Source: Streptomyces sparsogenes (GTDB lineage Bacteria; Actinomycetota; Actinomycetes; Streptomycetales; Streptomycetaceae). Taken from it: a stretch of DNA of 64,000 nucleotides. Of this stretch, positions 52,559-62,473 are shown one piece after another (the stretch's first letter is position 1; each line of letters opens with the position of its first letter). Made by a program: the position numbers and the translations under genes. Where the stretch lies: positions 62,001-126,000 of the forward strand of contig NZ_MAXF01000096.1 in the NCBI RefSeq assembly GCF_001704635.1, written 5' to 3'. The notes under the pieces are model-generated. The model made no database searches. It was not told the DNA's origin and saw nothing but the letters and a program-made list of their open reading frames with translations.

Positions 52559-53738
52559 TCGACCGCTGGTTCCGGACTGGCTGGCCAATCCTGACGTGGT
52601 GCTGGTGCGCGACGTTGCCACGGCGGTCATTCGGCTCGATGGGGTCGAACGCCTCGACTCGTTCACCCTGCCCTACCCCGCCGAGGCCCAGCGAGCCCTG
52701 GACGCCATGGTCCTCGCATGCCTGCGCACCGCGGCGCGGCCACCCTCCGGCCTGCCCGAGCTGATCCGCTGGTGCCGTACGCGCCCCCTGGATAGCTGGC
52801 CACTCGACCGGATTCCGGAGAGGCTGTTCGGGGCCGAGGACCGGTTGATCGACGCGGAGTCCGGGGAGCCCACGCAACTCTGCCACGAACTCGCCGTCAA
52901 GGGAGTGGGTGACAGCACCGGACGGCAGTACGACCGGCTGGTGATCCATGAGGCCATGCGTGCTTGCCGCGACGCGTCGTCCCCAGAGTCATACACCGCC
53001 TTCCGCCGGCTTCTCGTCACCCGTCCCGTGCTGACCGAGGCGGAGTGGAGCGAACTGAGCAACGATCTCTTCCTCGATCCGGTCTGGTTCCTGGTCGAGG
53101 AGATCTACGCGCCTGCCCCCGCCGGGTGCCGCAAGGATGGCGCCTACCTCTGCTGCGGGCGCTGCCTGACGCTGCTCACGCCACTGGTGGAAGGGGGCTG
53201 GTGGTGCGAGCGAGACCAGTGTCGCTACCAGGGCGCCGCACCTCATGGCCGTCTGCTCGAAGCCGCCGACGTGGGCGAGCTCCGCCAGCTCCGCCGACCG
53301 CTGCGCCAGTTCGTCACCGGGCCCGGCCGGGCAGAGGTCGATCTCGAACGAGAGCTGCGGAAGCTGGGGCTCGCGGTCGAGATGTGGCCCGGCTACGACG
53401 CCTATGACCTCAGAATCACCTTTCCCGACAGCCACGTGTGGGCGGTCGACGTCAAGGACTGGGCACACCCTGGATTCCTCGGCAGTGCGGCCGAAGCAGT
53501 GCGACCCGATCCGCCACATGACGAGGCCTGTTGGGTGGTGCCGCGCTTCCGCGTGCGGACCCGTCGTGACTACCTGGACGTGTTCGCTCAGAAACGGCCT
53601 GCACACGCCGCCGGCCTGCGGCTGCTGACGGACGACCAGTTGATCAAGGCCGCACGTGCGCGGCTGTGCGGTGAACGCGGGCTCGGCGCCCGTATCGCAC
53701 CACCCGCCACGCCAGAGAACGGAGCGGACCATGCGTGA
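52551..53738 (+). CDS. PD-(D/E)XK nuclease with Cys cluster, pPIWI_RE island protein
   Basis: A 395-residue protein starting at a GTG within the end of the Cas4-like gene (GGAGGGGAG upstream). A zinc-ribbon-like stretch (YLCCGRCLTLLTPLVEGGWW, CERDQC) precedes a restriction-endonuclease fold: Asp286 in YDAYDLRITF and Asp300-Val-Lys302 in VWAVDVKDW, a DxK active-site pattern. Small restriction-like proteins of this kind accompany pPIWI_RE proteins in the three-gene islands described by comparative genomics. It overlaps the helicase gene by 8 bp. It is the probable DNA-cutting subunit. Confidence 0.75.
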   Translation: MPDRPLVPDWLANPDVVLVRDVATAVIRLDGVERLDSFTLPYPAEAQRALDAMVLACLRTAARPPSGLPELIRWCRTRPLDSWPLDRIPERLFGAEDRLIDAESGEPTQLCHELAVKGVGDSTGRQYDRLVIHEAMRACRDASSPESYTAFRRLLVTRPVLTEAEWSELSNDLFLDPVWFLVEEIYAPAPAGCRKDGAYLCCGRCLTLLTPLVEGGWWCERDQCRYQGAAPHGRLLEAADVGELRQLRRPLRQFVTGPGRAEVDLERELRKLGLAVEMWPGYDAYDLRITFPDSHVWAVDVKDWAHPGFLGSAAEAVRPDPPHDEACWVVPRFRVRTRRDYLDVFAQKRPAHAAGLRLLTDDQLIKAARARLCGERGLGARIAPPATPENGADHA

Positions 53739-56700
53739 TCGCAGCAGCTGGTACCGGCACCTCGCCGCCGACCTCAAGCCCTGGCCGCAGGAGCACGCGG
53801 GCACAAAGCCCGCGCTGCTGTGCCAGGTCGAACTCGGCCTGCGGCTGCTGGAGCGACTCGCTCCCAGCCGGGCCGCCGACGGGGTGTGGGTGCTCCTCGG
53901 CGGGTACCCCTTCGCCCAAGCGCTCGGCCTCGTCACCGGGCCCGCCGACCAGCTGGCGCTCACCGCCGCACGCCATTTGCTGTGGCCGCTGCGCCGACGG
54001 CGCATGTGGGAGCAGAGCCTGGAGGCGTATCTTGAGCTGCCCGAGCGCCTGCGTGCCTACCGCGTTCCGCCGGGCGGCGGCCCCGCCCGGAGCGTCGGCC
54101 CGCCCGTGGCGGCGCACCGATTCGCTGTGTATGACGCGGCACTCGGCGGGCTCCCGGAATTCTCGACGAACCCCCTTCCACAGGCCACGGCAGGTACGCA
54201 CCGGTTCATGGAACGACGTCGGCACGCGTCCGTCGCGGTGCCGGCCGAGCTGGTCCTCGAACCGGGGCCGGGCCACGACCTCGATGCCGGCCGCGTGAGC
54301 CGTGCCAAGCCTGGCCGGCCGAGCGGGCCGGACGGGCCGTGCGGCGACCCCCTCAGTGTTCCCCTCGACGAACTTGAGGACACCGCCCGATGGATGGACG
54401 AGGAGGAGCGCCGACGCCGCCTCAAACCCGGGAACTGGGCTCAGAGGTTGACCCGGCTCGGGCTCGACACACGTGCGGCGGACGGGGCAGTCTTCGAGGA
54501 GTCGCGAGTACTGACGCTTCACCAGCTCACTCACTTGGTGGGCATGGTCGGGGCGGGAAAGTCGACCCTGATGACCCTGCTGGCCGTCTGGGCTCACCGT
54601 AACGAGCTGCGCATCACCCTGGTCGTCGGTGACGTCGCCGAGCAGCTCACACTCACCGACCTGTTCCGCGGCCTGGGGCTGCGCGCCTCGCTCGTCCAGG
54701 GCGGCTCTACACGGCAACAGCACACCCAGCGGCTCCACCGACGGCTCGCAGCACGCGGAGCGCACTCCCTTCTGGCCCACACCAGCCGGACCTTCGCCCA
54801 TCTCAGCACGGCATGTCCTCTGGACGCGCTGCGCGGTCTGGACGCGGCCGAGCCCCTCCGCTACGCCGACGCACCCTGCGGTGGCCTGCATCCCATACAC
54901 CAGCAGGCCGCGCCGGACGAGTCCTCCGCCGCGCGGGCCACCCGCGAACTACAGCGGGCTCGCGGCGCACGACTGGACGACGCGGGTGCCGAGACGCTGG
55001 ACACCGAGGAACTACGGGATCCCCACGCATGCCCGATCTGGGGTGCCTGCCCACGGCACTCGGCGGCACGCGATCTCGTGGACGCGCTCATCTGGGTGGC
55101 CAACCCCGCGAGCCTGGTGCAGACGGCGGTGCCGCGCCAGCTCAACGCCGAACGCCTTCGCTACTTGGAACTCGCCTGTCTGCGCAGCGACATCGTGATC
55201 GTGGACGAGGCCGACCGGGTCCAGATGCAGCTCGACCAGATGTTCGCGCCCTCGGCCACGTTGGTCACCACAGGCCCCGAATCCTGGCTCGACCAGCTCC
55301 AGACTCATGAGATCGCCGAGCTGGCCAGGCAGGGCAGACTGCAACTCTCCGACCAGGACGTCGAGCGCTGGTCCGCGGCTCTCGACGTGGTCGGCTCGGC
55401 GGCCGACCGGCTGTACGCGATGCTCATCGGAGACAAGGAGCTTCGGGACTGGGTACAGATCGACTACTTCAGTGCATGGACCCTCCAGGAGAAGTTGCTT
55501 CACGCCTGGTACCCGACGCGTCCGATCTCCTCCGACCAGGACGTCGCACCCGATCAGGAACACATCGCCGACCAGCGCGGCGAAATCGATCCGGATATCG
55601 AGGACGAAGCGGATCTCTACGAGGACGACGAGAGGCTGGAGGAGGGGGCTGCCGAGGTAACTGCTCCCGCCGACGTCCCCTGGGCGGCTCGCAGCCAGGA
55701 AGTGAACGACCTGTTCGATGCCTTCCGCGACGATCCGCTCGGCGATCGCGGGCCGTACGGGACGGCCACGGACACGCTGGTCCGGCTCACTCACGATCTC
55801 CTGCACACTCTCAACGAAAAACACACGCGCAGGCGGGTGCGCGTCCTGCTGGACACCCTGCTTGTCGGAGCGCCGAGGCCACAGAAGCCTGCGGCACCTG
55901 CCCCATCGGAGGCGGAGCAGAAGCAGAATGCCGCCTCAAAGAGTGGGCCAAGTGGGTCGAAGGCACCCCGCTTCAGCGAGGAGTGGCTCGAACTCAATGC
56001 GCAGCGGCTGGAGTTCACTCTCATCCTCGCCGCTCTTCACCAGCGCCTGGACCGCGTCACCTTCCTGTGGCCGCAGGTGGAAGCGGCTCTGCGACTCGAC
56101 CCGGGCGGACACGAGCTGACCCGACGCCCGCCGCTCGACTACGCCCCCTTGCTGCCCGAGGCACCGATGGGCAATGTGCTCGGCTTCCAGTACCTGCTCG
56201 ACGAACTTCGCAACCCATGGGACCGCGATGGACGTCGCACGGGTACCCTGCGTTTCTTCCGGTGTGCCGGCGTGGGCCGTGAACTCCTGCTGTCTCTTCC
56301 TCAGCTTGGCGCCGACCCCGGACGGCAGGACCCCGGTCCACACGTGCTCCTGATGTCCGGCACCAGTTGGGCGGGCACATCCACCCGTGCCCATGTGCTC
56401 GCTCCAGTACAAGCTGTGCTCAAGCCACAGCCGAGAGAGCTGAGATCGATCCGCGACACCGTGTTCCGCGTCGAGTTCTTGTACGACGACTCGGGGCTTC
56501 CGATCCGCCTGTCGGGACAGGACCCCGAGAAGCGGGAGGACGTCCTTCGCCTTCTGGTGCACAAACTCGCACGGCCGGGCAGGGACGGCAGCGCGAGTCT
56601 GCTCCAAGAGGAACTGGCACAGATCCGCGACGAGCGCCGTCGGCGGGCACTGCTGCTCGTGGGCAGTTATCGCGATGCGTCGGTGGCAGCCGACCTCCTC

Positions 56701-57549
56701 GATGAGATTCCACGCTGGCGAGGCCGGGTGCGCGTGCTCGTCGCAGACGACGCCGAGCTCGAAAACGCGGTCGACGGTGAGGTGCCGGTCGGCGCGTCGG
56801 CGCACCGGGCCGGAGCGGTGCGCCGGGGTGACCTCGCTTCCTTCGCCGACGACCCGGACGCCGAACTCCTAGTGGCGCCCCTCCTCGCCGTAGAGCGCGG
56901 ACACAACATCCTCACGGTTCCGCAGCGGCCCGGTGAGGAGCGAGTGGCTGCCTTCGGGACGGTGTTCTTCCTGGTCCGTCCGCACCCTCGCCCCGACGAC
57001 CTCTCCCTCGCCGTCTTCGCCATCAACGACTGGGCCGCGCGTTTCGTGCGCGACCAGCCCGGCCTGCCGCAAGGCACCTTCAGCGAGCTGGTGAGCCAGG
57101 CCGACGATCTGAACGACGCAGGTGGCGCCTTTCGCACGAAGGCCCGCGGCGTGTGGCGACACCTGCTGTCACGCCCGTACATCTACTCGGCGCTTTCCGA
57201 CGCCGAGAAGGAATCCTTTGCATGGGACCAACTGGTCACCATCTGGCAGGTGATCGGGCGTCTGGTCCGTGGGGGCGTACCCGCACGGGTCGTGTTCGTG
57301 GATGCTGCCTTCGCTCCCCGGCTTGCCGCAGCCCAGGCCCGCGCCCTTCCAGCGAACCGACGCCCACGCTGGCTCAACGACCCAGGGCTGCTGATCCGGC
57401 TGCGCGACGTGCTCGCTCCTTACTTCGCCCCCGACGGCAATACCGGTGACTTCCCGGACCCGGCTGACCCTTCACTGGTCAGACTGCTCTACCGCCCCCT
57501 GTACGAGGCGCTGTGCGGAATCGAACCGCATCGGCTCAGGTCGAACTGA
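53731..57549 (+). CDS. DinG/XPD-like helicase of the pPIWI_RE island
   Basis: A 1272-residue superfamily 2 helicase. Walker A is VGMVGAGKSTLMTL (about 271-282), and Walker B DIVIVDEADRVQ (about 488-499). Between them sit four cysteines, Cys362, 383, 434 and 440 (PHACPIWGACPRH), as in the iron-sulfur domain of XPD/DinG. An acidic linker lies near 605-640 (DPDIEDEADLYEDDERLEEG). C-terminal motifs include VLLMSGTSWAGTS, WQVIGRLVRGG (motif VI). Helicases of this class unwind R-loops and D-loops, fitting the hypothesis that pPIWI_RE acts on RNA-DNA hybrids. Coupled to its neighbours. Confidence 0.85.
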   Translation: MRDRSSWYRHLAADLKPWPQEHAGTKPALLCQVELGLRLLERLAPSRAADGVWVLLGGYPFAQALGLVTGPADQLALTAARHLLWPLRRRRMWEQSLEAYLELPERLRAYRVPPGGGPARSVGPPVAAHRFAVYDAALGGLPEFSTNPLPQATAGTHRFMERRRHASVAVPAELVLEPGPGHDLDAGRVSRAKPGRPSGPDGPCGDPLSVPLDELEDTARWMDEEERRRRLKPGNWAQRLTRLGLDTRAADGAVFEESRVLTLHQLTHLVGMVGAGKSTLMTLLAVWAHRNELRITLVVGDVAEQLTLTDLFRGLGLRASLVQGGSTRQQHTQRLHRRLAARGAHSLLAHTSRTFAHLSTACPLDALRGLDAAEPLRYADAPCGGLHPIHQQAAPDESSAARATRELQRARGARLDDAGAETLDTEELRDPHACPIWGACPRHSAARDLVDALIWVANPASLVQTAVPRQLNAERLRYLELACLRSDIVIVDEADRVQMQLDQMFAPSATLVTTGPESWLDQLQTHEIAELARQGRLQLSDQDVERWSAALDVVGSAADRLYAMLIGDKELRDWVQIDYFSAWTLQEKLLHAWYPTRPISSDQDVAPDQEHIADQRGEIDPDIEDEADLYEDDERLEEGAAEVTAPADVPWAARSQEVNDLFDAFRDDPLGDRGPYGTATDTLVRLTHDLLHTLNEKHTRRRVRVLLDTLLVGAPRPQKPAAPAPSEAEQKQNAASKSGPSGSKAPRFSEEWLELNAQRLEFTLILAALHQRLDRVTFLWPQVEAALRLDPGGHELTRRPPLDYAPLLPEAPMGNVLGFQYLLDELRNPWDRDGRRTGTLRFFRCAGVGRELLLSLPQLGADPGRQDPGPHVLLMSGTSWAGTSTRAHVLAPVQAVLKPQPRELRSIRDTVFRVEFLYDDSGLPIRLSGQDPEKREDVLRLLVHKLARPGRDGSASLLQEELAQIRDERRRRALLLVGSYRDASVAADLLDEIPRWRGRVRVLVADDAELENAVDGEVPVGASAHRAGAVRRGDLASFADDPDAELLVAPLLAVERGHNILTVPQRPGEERVAAFGTVFFLVRPHPRPDDLSLAVFAINDWAARFVRDQPGLPQGTFSELVSQADDLNDAGGAFRTKARGVWRHLLSRPYIYSALSDAEKESFAWDQLVTIWQVIGRLVRGGVPARVVFVDAAFAPRLAAAQARALPANRRPRWLNDPGLLIRLRDVLAPYFAPDGNTGDFPDPADPSLVRLLYRPLYEALCGIEPHRLRSN

Positions 57550-57660
57550 TCAACGATTCCGCGAGCCGACCGGGCGGAGTGCCCATGTCACCCGGCCCGC
57601 AGACGCGAGTTCACTCCCGACCGGCCCATGAAAGCTGCCCACCTTTCTTGAGGAACCACG

Positions 57661-60600
57661 ATGTACAAAGAGATCCGCCGAGCCGCCTACCACCTGGCCG
57701 AGGGCGCGGAGCCATGGACTGAGAACTTCCGCGCGCTCCGATTCCCCGAACACTGGAATGAGGGACTTCTGGAGCTGCACAACCATGGACGTGAAGGGGA
57801 GGAGCGGCACAAGACTGTTCCCACCCGGCGCTTGGACGGAGTTCTGCAGACACTTGCGCCCGACGTGATTGTCAGGCCGCGTCCGCGTCCGCCCGTCGGT
57901 GACGGCCCCATGCCCGCAGAGGACTTCTGGATGTACATGCCGGCGGAGTCGCCCGACCCACTCCCCGGCAGCACCCTTGGACAGCTACTGGACGCCTGGC
58001 TGCGCACCCTCGGGCCCAAGAAAGCAGAACACGATCCCGGCTTCCGATCCTTGTTGCTCGGCTGCAGCGCCGAGCTGAAGCGGGATCTGCCCACGTGGCA
58101 GAACGTAACTGGGGTCGACCTCCTGGGCACTGTGCCTACCGATGGCGGAACGGCCGCTCCGGAATCCAGGCAGTTCCAGCTGGCCACCGATGCGCTGGCG
58201 CGTCGCATCCTGGCATTGGATCCTTATCCGTATGAAGGCGGCGAACTGCGCTTTCGGGCACTGCCCCGGGGCCCTCGCGACCAAGGGGCGGAGCTGATGT
58301 CCCAGCCGCTGTGCCGGACCATCAAGCGAAAGGAGTGGTGGTTCTCCATCGTCCTCAACATCTCCCTGCACACCACACCGTTCGCCCCCCGGCCTCGACT
58401 CCATCTGCACTGGGGAGTTCGACGTTGGGCGACGCACCCAAGGGCGGACAGCAAGCGTCTGCACCTTTCATATAGCGAGGCCACTACCGTCTACCTCCGG
58501 CCGAAGATTCCCTGGCTGCCGGGAGCACCGGCCACCGAGCGTCATGCCCTGGCGCGCCTCAGGCGCGATCACGCCGCTGATACATTCACATGGGTCGAGA
58601 ACGACCCAGCCGGGATACTGCACCGGCTCAGCGTCGTCGGTCATTTTCCAGATCCCGGGCAACTACTGTCGGAGCCGACCGCTTGGATCGGGGACGGGCC
58701 CGGAGTACGAGCCGCAGTGGTGCACAGCACGCGGATGGGCGGCCACGAAGTAGGGCCCGGCCTCATGCCCGATCAGAGGGCTAAGCTGACCGAATGGGCA
58801 GAAATGGCGTTGCCCGAAGGCGTAACACGCGTTCCCGACCTGGTGCGCGGCCGGGGCCGAGGAATCGGCGCCCCTGCGAACCGCAGGCCGAAGCCGCAGG
58901 GCGACGCGGCGAAGAAGGCGGAGGAGCTGCGAACTGCCCTGGCCAGGCGCACCGCCCTCGCAACGGCGTCCCGCATCCCGGAGCCGGGCGTCGAGCGGAC
59001 CGAGCTGCCCGTGGTAGAGGCCAGACTCCTCTGGCAAACTGCGGAGGTGCGGCGCCACGCCGTCGAGGCGTTCGCGAAGACTCTCGGTCTCGATGGCGAC
59101 GGGGGCGTGACCTCCACGCTCACCACGGACCAGGCCTTCGACGAGGCCAGGCCGGGCGCGCCGGTAGTTCTGCAATGGCACACACCGGAGCTTGTCCTAA
59201 GACTGCGCTGCCTGCCTTTGGTCGAAGGGCTCGGCGACCGCCTGATCTTCAAGACCGAGGCCAAGAGCAAGGGCACCAGAATCTCCGACGCTGTCCTGGC
59301 GCGCCGCCGTGCGCTGCGTGACTGGCTGAGTGAAGACGGAGCCGACAGCTCTCGGCCCGGGCTGACATTGGTCGAGATCGCGCACCGCCGCACCTTCCGG
59401 CCGAAGGAAACGGACCCGAAGTTCGCCATCCGGCTCGGCTGCGCCGACGCCGGGCAGCTGACCCAGTTCGTCGTCACCCCGTCCACGGACCGGCAAATTA
59501 AAAATGCCGACAACCTGGATCACCGCACCCAAAGTGCTTGGAGCGACGGTCTGCGCCAGCTCGGCGTGCGGGTCCTTCCCCGGCACACACTTGGCGGCGA
59601 TCTCCCTGACCGGCTCCAATACGCTGCCCTGTGGATGGTCAAGCGGCGCAAGGACGGTCCGACCCGACTCCCTAAGCATTTGCCGGTCGCCGTGCTGGTC
59701 TCCCCGCACCTGGAGATCGAGGACCTCGCTGTTGTGCGCGGCTGGGACGATGATGCCTGTGCCTGGATTCCCTACCCTGACTTCCTTCTCGGCCTGGTGA
59801 AGAAGGCAGAGATCGATCCCAGTGCCTATGCGGAATCGTCTTTGCCGATTCCCGGCCAGCACGATGACACGAACACTGACGCTCAGAGGATCACTTCCAA
59901 GCAGTGGCGTACCAACCTGGCTCAGCAGCGCCAGGAAACAGCGTGTTTCCTTCAGCGCATGCTGCACTCGCTGCGCGGAGACCCCACGGTACTCATTACG
60001 CATGCGCAGAACAGCAGGCTTCACTGGCCCTGGCTGCAGGACGGCCAAGTGGTCCGGGACATACTGAAAACGGGGCATGCACCAGCAGGTCGGCTCGACG
60101 ACGAGCTGCGGCTCGTACGGGTACGCGGACGTACGGGCCGGGAGACAGCACAATGGTGGGGACTCGCAGAGCTCGGCAAGCCCCATGGTCAGCCGGCCGG
60201 TTTCTGGACCCAGGTTGTCGACGGCAGGGAGCGGCAGTCGCCGGACAACCGGATTTTCTACAGCACCACGGAACGCCCTGGGACGTTTGCGATCTCGCCC
60301 GCGCTTGACAGGATCGCCACGCGGGTAAATGCCTCGGGGAATCTGACGTCTCAAGCCGGGACTGGCGCTTGGAACCCGACACTCGTGGAAATCGCTGTGC
60401 TCGGATGCCACCCGGAGAATGGCGTTGAGGATCAGCAGACTCACAAGCCTGACGAGCCCGAGGCACTCGCTCTCGCGATGCACCAGCTGCGTCAAGCCCC
60501 CGATTACGCTGCTGCGCTCTCCCTCCCACTGCCCCTCCACCTCGCCGGACTTGCGCAGGCTTATGTGCTTCCCATGTTCGCCGAAGAAGACGTGGCCGAC

Positions 60601-60735
60601 GAGCTGGATACCTGTGAAATCCTGGACCAGGATGCCCAGGGTGAAGAATCGCAGAGAGACCTGGATCCGGATCTGGCAGCCGCAGCTGCCTATCCTGAGG
60701 ATCCCGACTCAGCTTATCAGCTGCAGCTCTTCTGA
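57661..60735 (+). CDS. pPIWI_RE protein (prokaryotic PIWI-like, restriction-associated)
   Basis: A 1024-residue protein assigned to the pPIWI_RE family by length, order and motifs: an N-terminal module (residues ~1-400, YKEIRRAAYHLAEGAEPWTE to YSEATTVYLRPKIPWLPG) corresponding to DUF3962, and a C-terminal RNase H-like module (residues ~640-1010, with GVRVLPRHTL, HLEIEDLAVVRGWDDDACAW, GRERQSPDNRIFYSTTERPG). Such proteins are predicted to bind guide or target nucleic acid and recruit the linked helicase and nuclease. Whether the catalytic acids are intact cannot be settled by eye. TTGAGGAAC precedes the ATG. A 111-bp gap follows the helicase gene, so a separate promoter is possible. Confidence 0.78.
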   Translation: MYKEIRRAAYHLAEGAEPWTENFRALRFPEHWNEGLLELHNHGREGEERHKTVPTRRLDGVLQTLAPDVIVRPRPRPPVGDGPMPAEDFWMYMPAESPDPLPGSTLGQLLDAWLRTLGPKKAEHDPGFRSLLLGCSAELKRDLPTWQNVTGVDLLGTVPTDGGTAAPESRQFQLATDALARRILALDPYPYEGGELRFRALPRGPRDQGAELMSQPLCRTIKRKEWWFSIVLNISLHTTPFAPRPRLHLHWGVRRWATHPRADSKRLHLSYSEATTVYLRPKIPWLPGAPATERHALARLRRDHAADTFTWVENDPAGILHRLSVVGHFPDPGQLLSEPTAWIGDGPGVRAAVVHSTRMGGHEVGPGLMPDQRAKLTEWAEMALPEGVTRVPDLVRGRGRGIGAPANRRPKPQGDAAKKAEELRTALARRTALATASRIPEPGVERTELPVVEARLLWQTAEVRRHAVEAFAKTLGLDGDGGVTSTLTTDQAFDEARPGAPVVLQWHTPELVLRLRCLPLVEGLGDRLIFKTEAKSKGTRISDAVLARRRALRDWLSEDGADSSRPGLTLVEIAHRRTFRPKETDPKFAIRLGCADAGQLTQFVVTPSTDRQIKNADNLDHRTQSAWSDGLRQLGVRVLPRHTLGGDLPDRLQYAALWMVKRRKDGPTRLPKHLPVAVLVSPHLEIEDLAVVRGWDDDACAWIPYPDFLLGLVKKAEIDPSAYAESSLPIPGQHDDTNTDAQRITSKQWRTNLAQQRQETACFLQRMLHSLRGDPTVLITHAQNSRLHWPWLQDGQVVRDILKTGHAPAGRLDDELRLVRVRGRTGRETAQWWGLAELGKPHGQPAGFWTQVVDGRERQSPDNRIFYSTTERPGTFAISPALDRIATRVNASGNLTSQAGTGAWNPTLVEIAVLGCHPENGVEDQQTHKPDEPEALALAMHQLRQAPDYAAALSLPLPLHLAGLAQAYVLPMFAEEDVADELDTCEILDQDAQGEESQRDLDPDLAAAAAYPEDPDSAYQLQLF

Positions 60736-60799
60736 GATCCAAGGACAGCCATGGGGCCGAGGAACCATCGGTGGCCGGATATTGCTTCCATGCCACTGA

Positions 60800-62473
60800 G
60801 CCCGGATCCACCGGCTTGATGCCCGTGGATGGTTCACCCAGAAGCGAAGAAGTGCCTTGCGACCTGCGATGATGGGGTTTCTCTAGGACCACATCAGGCA
60901 CGATCGGCAAGGCACTTCCGAGATGCAATCTTCCCATGCCGCGGCGGCGGTCTCATCCGCGTTCGATGATCCGAATCTGATCGCGTACGGCGGGCTGGAG
61001 CCGGTGGTGCGGCTGGCCGAGCGGTGCGGTCTGCCCGCGCTGGTCGGGGAGCACGTCCGGCTGCCCGCCTCGAAGGACGGCACTGGCGCCTTCCCTGCGG
61101 CGAAACTGATGTCGCTGGTGGGCGGCATGGCCGCGGGCGCCGACAGCATCGACGACATGGACCGGCTGCGGCACGGTGCGATGGGCCGCCTGTTCTCCGG
61201 AGTGCGGGCCCCGTCCACGCTGGGGTCGTTCCTGCGCTCCTTCACCCACGGGCATGTGAAGCAACTGCACGCCGTGGCCCGCCGGTTCCTGCCCGAACTG
61301 GCCCGTCACACCCCGCTGCTGCCCGGCGCGGACCAGGCCGCATACGTGGACATCGACGACACCATCCGCCGCACCCACGGCTACGCCAAACAGGGCGCTG
61401 GCTACGGATACAGCAAGGTCAAGGGCCTGAATGCGCTGCTCGGCGTCGTCTCCACGCCCCTGTCCGCCCCCGTGATCGCCGCCACCAGGCTGCGCAAGGG
61501 ACCTGCGAACTACGCGCGCGGGGCGGCGGCGTTCGTCGCTGAGACCATCCGCACCGCACGCGCCTGCGGCGCCACCGGCCTGCTGGTGCTGCGGGCGGAC
61601 TCCGCGTTCTACGGCGCCGACATCATCAACACCTGCCGGGCCCTGGGTGCCTGCTTCTCCATCACCATGCGTATGAACGCCTCCGTCAAGGCCATCATCG
61701 CCCGCATCGACGAGGACGCCTGGACACCGATCAAATATCCCCAAGCGGTCCGGGACGAGGAGGGCCAGTGCTGGATCTCCGACGCCGAGATAGCCGAGAT
61801 CCTCTACACCGCTTTCACTTCCAAGCCGAAGAAACAGCAAGTCACCGCCTGACTGATCGTGCGCCGCGTCAAGCACCTGAGCGCGGGTACCGTCCCCGCC
61901 GGGCAGGGCACGCTCTTCGACACCTGGCGCTACCACGCCGCGTTCACCGACTCCCCGCTCGCCGTGAGGGATGCCGAGCGTGATCACCGCCGGCACGCTG
62001 TCGTCGAGCAGGTGATCGCCGATGTCAAGAACAGTGGCTTCGCCCACGCGCCGTCCGGTCATTTCCAGGCCAATGCCGCGTGGCTTGCCCTGGCGGCCCT
62101 GGCACACAACCTGACCCGCGCCGCCAGCGCCCTGGCCTCCGCGTTCCATGCCAGGGCGACCACTGCCACCATCCGTGACCGCCTGATGAAGGTGCCCGCC
62201 CGCCTGGCCTGCTCCGCCCGCCGCCTCACCCTGCACCTGCCCGAACTCTGGCCCTGGAGCGAGGACTTCACCCAGCTGTTCAGCACGGTGCATGCACCGC
62301 CGGCCCTCTGACGCTCCCTGACCGACCTGCCCGAAAGGGCCCGAGACCTGTGGACAGAGTGGAAGAGCTGGGCAGACCAGCGGCCACCCCACGCCCGAAT
62401 CCGCAAATCAGCCCCAACACGGCCTGCACGACCCCGAAACGATTAACCGGGAATCAAGCCGGTGGATCCGGGC
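60800..62473. mobile_element. IS1380-family insertion sequence, 1.67 kb
   Basis: Perfect 20-bp terminal repeats, GCCCGGATCCACCGGCTTGA at 60800-60819 and its complement at 62454-62473. TGA flanks both ends, a possible short target duplication. One transposase region fills it. Confidence 0.9.
60923..62311 (+). pseudogene. IS1380-family transposase interrupted by in-frame stop
   Basis: The 309-residue first part (YVDIDDTIRRTHGYAKQGAG; LLVLRADSAFYGADI) holds the two catalytic Asp regions. A TGA at 61850 follows SKPKKQQVTA, and the same frame continues with LIVRRVKHLS to VVEQVIADVKNSGFAHAPSG, which carries the catalytic Glu, to 62311. A single C-to-T change in CGA explains the stop. Without readthrough the transposase lacks its Glu, so the copy is probably inactive. 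Confidence 0.85.

Noticed and set aside
61000..62392. A 479-residue minus-strand frame inside the IS1380 element
   Set aside because: Antisense of the transposase; the terminal repeats and DDE residues support the plus strand only.
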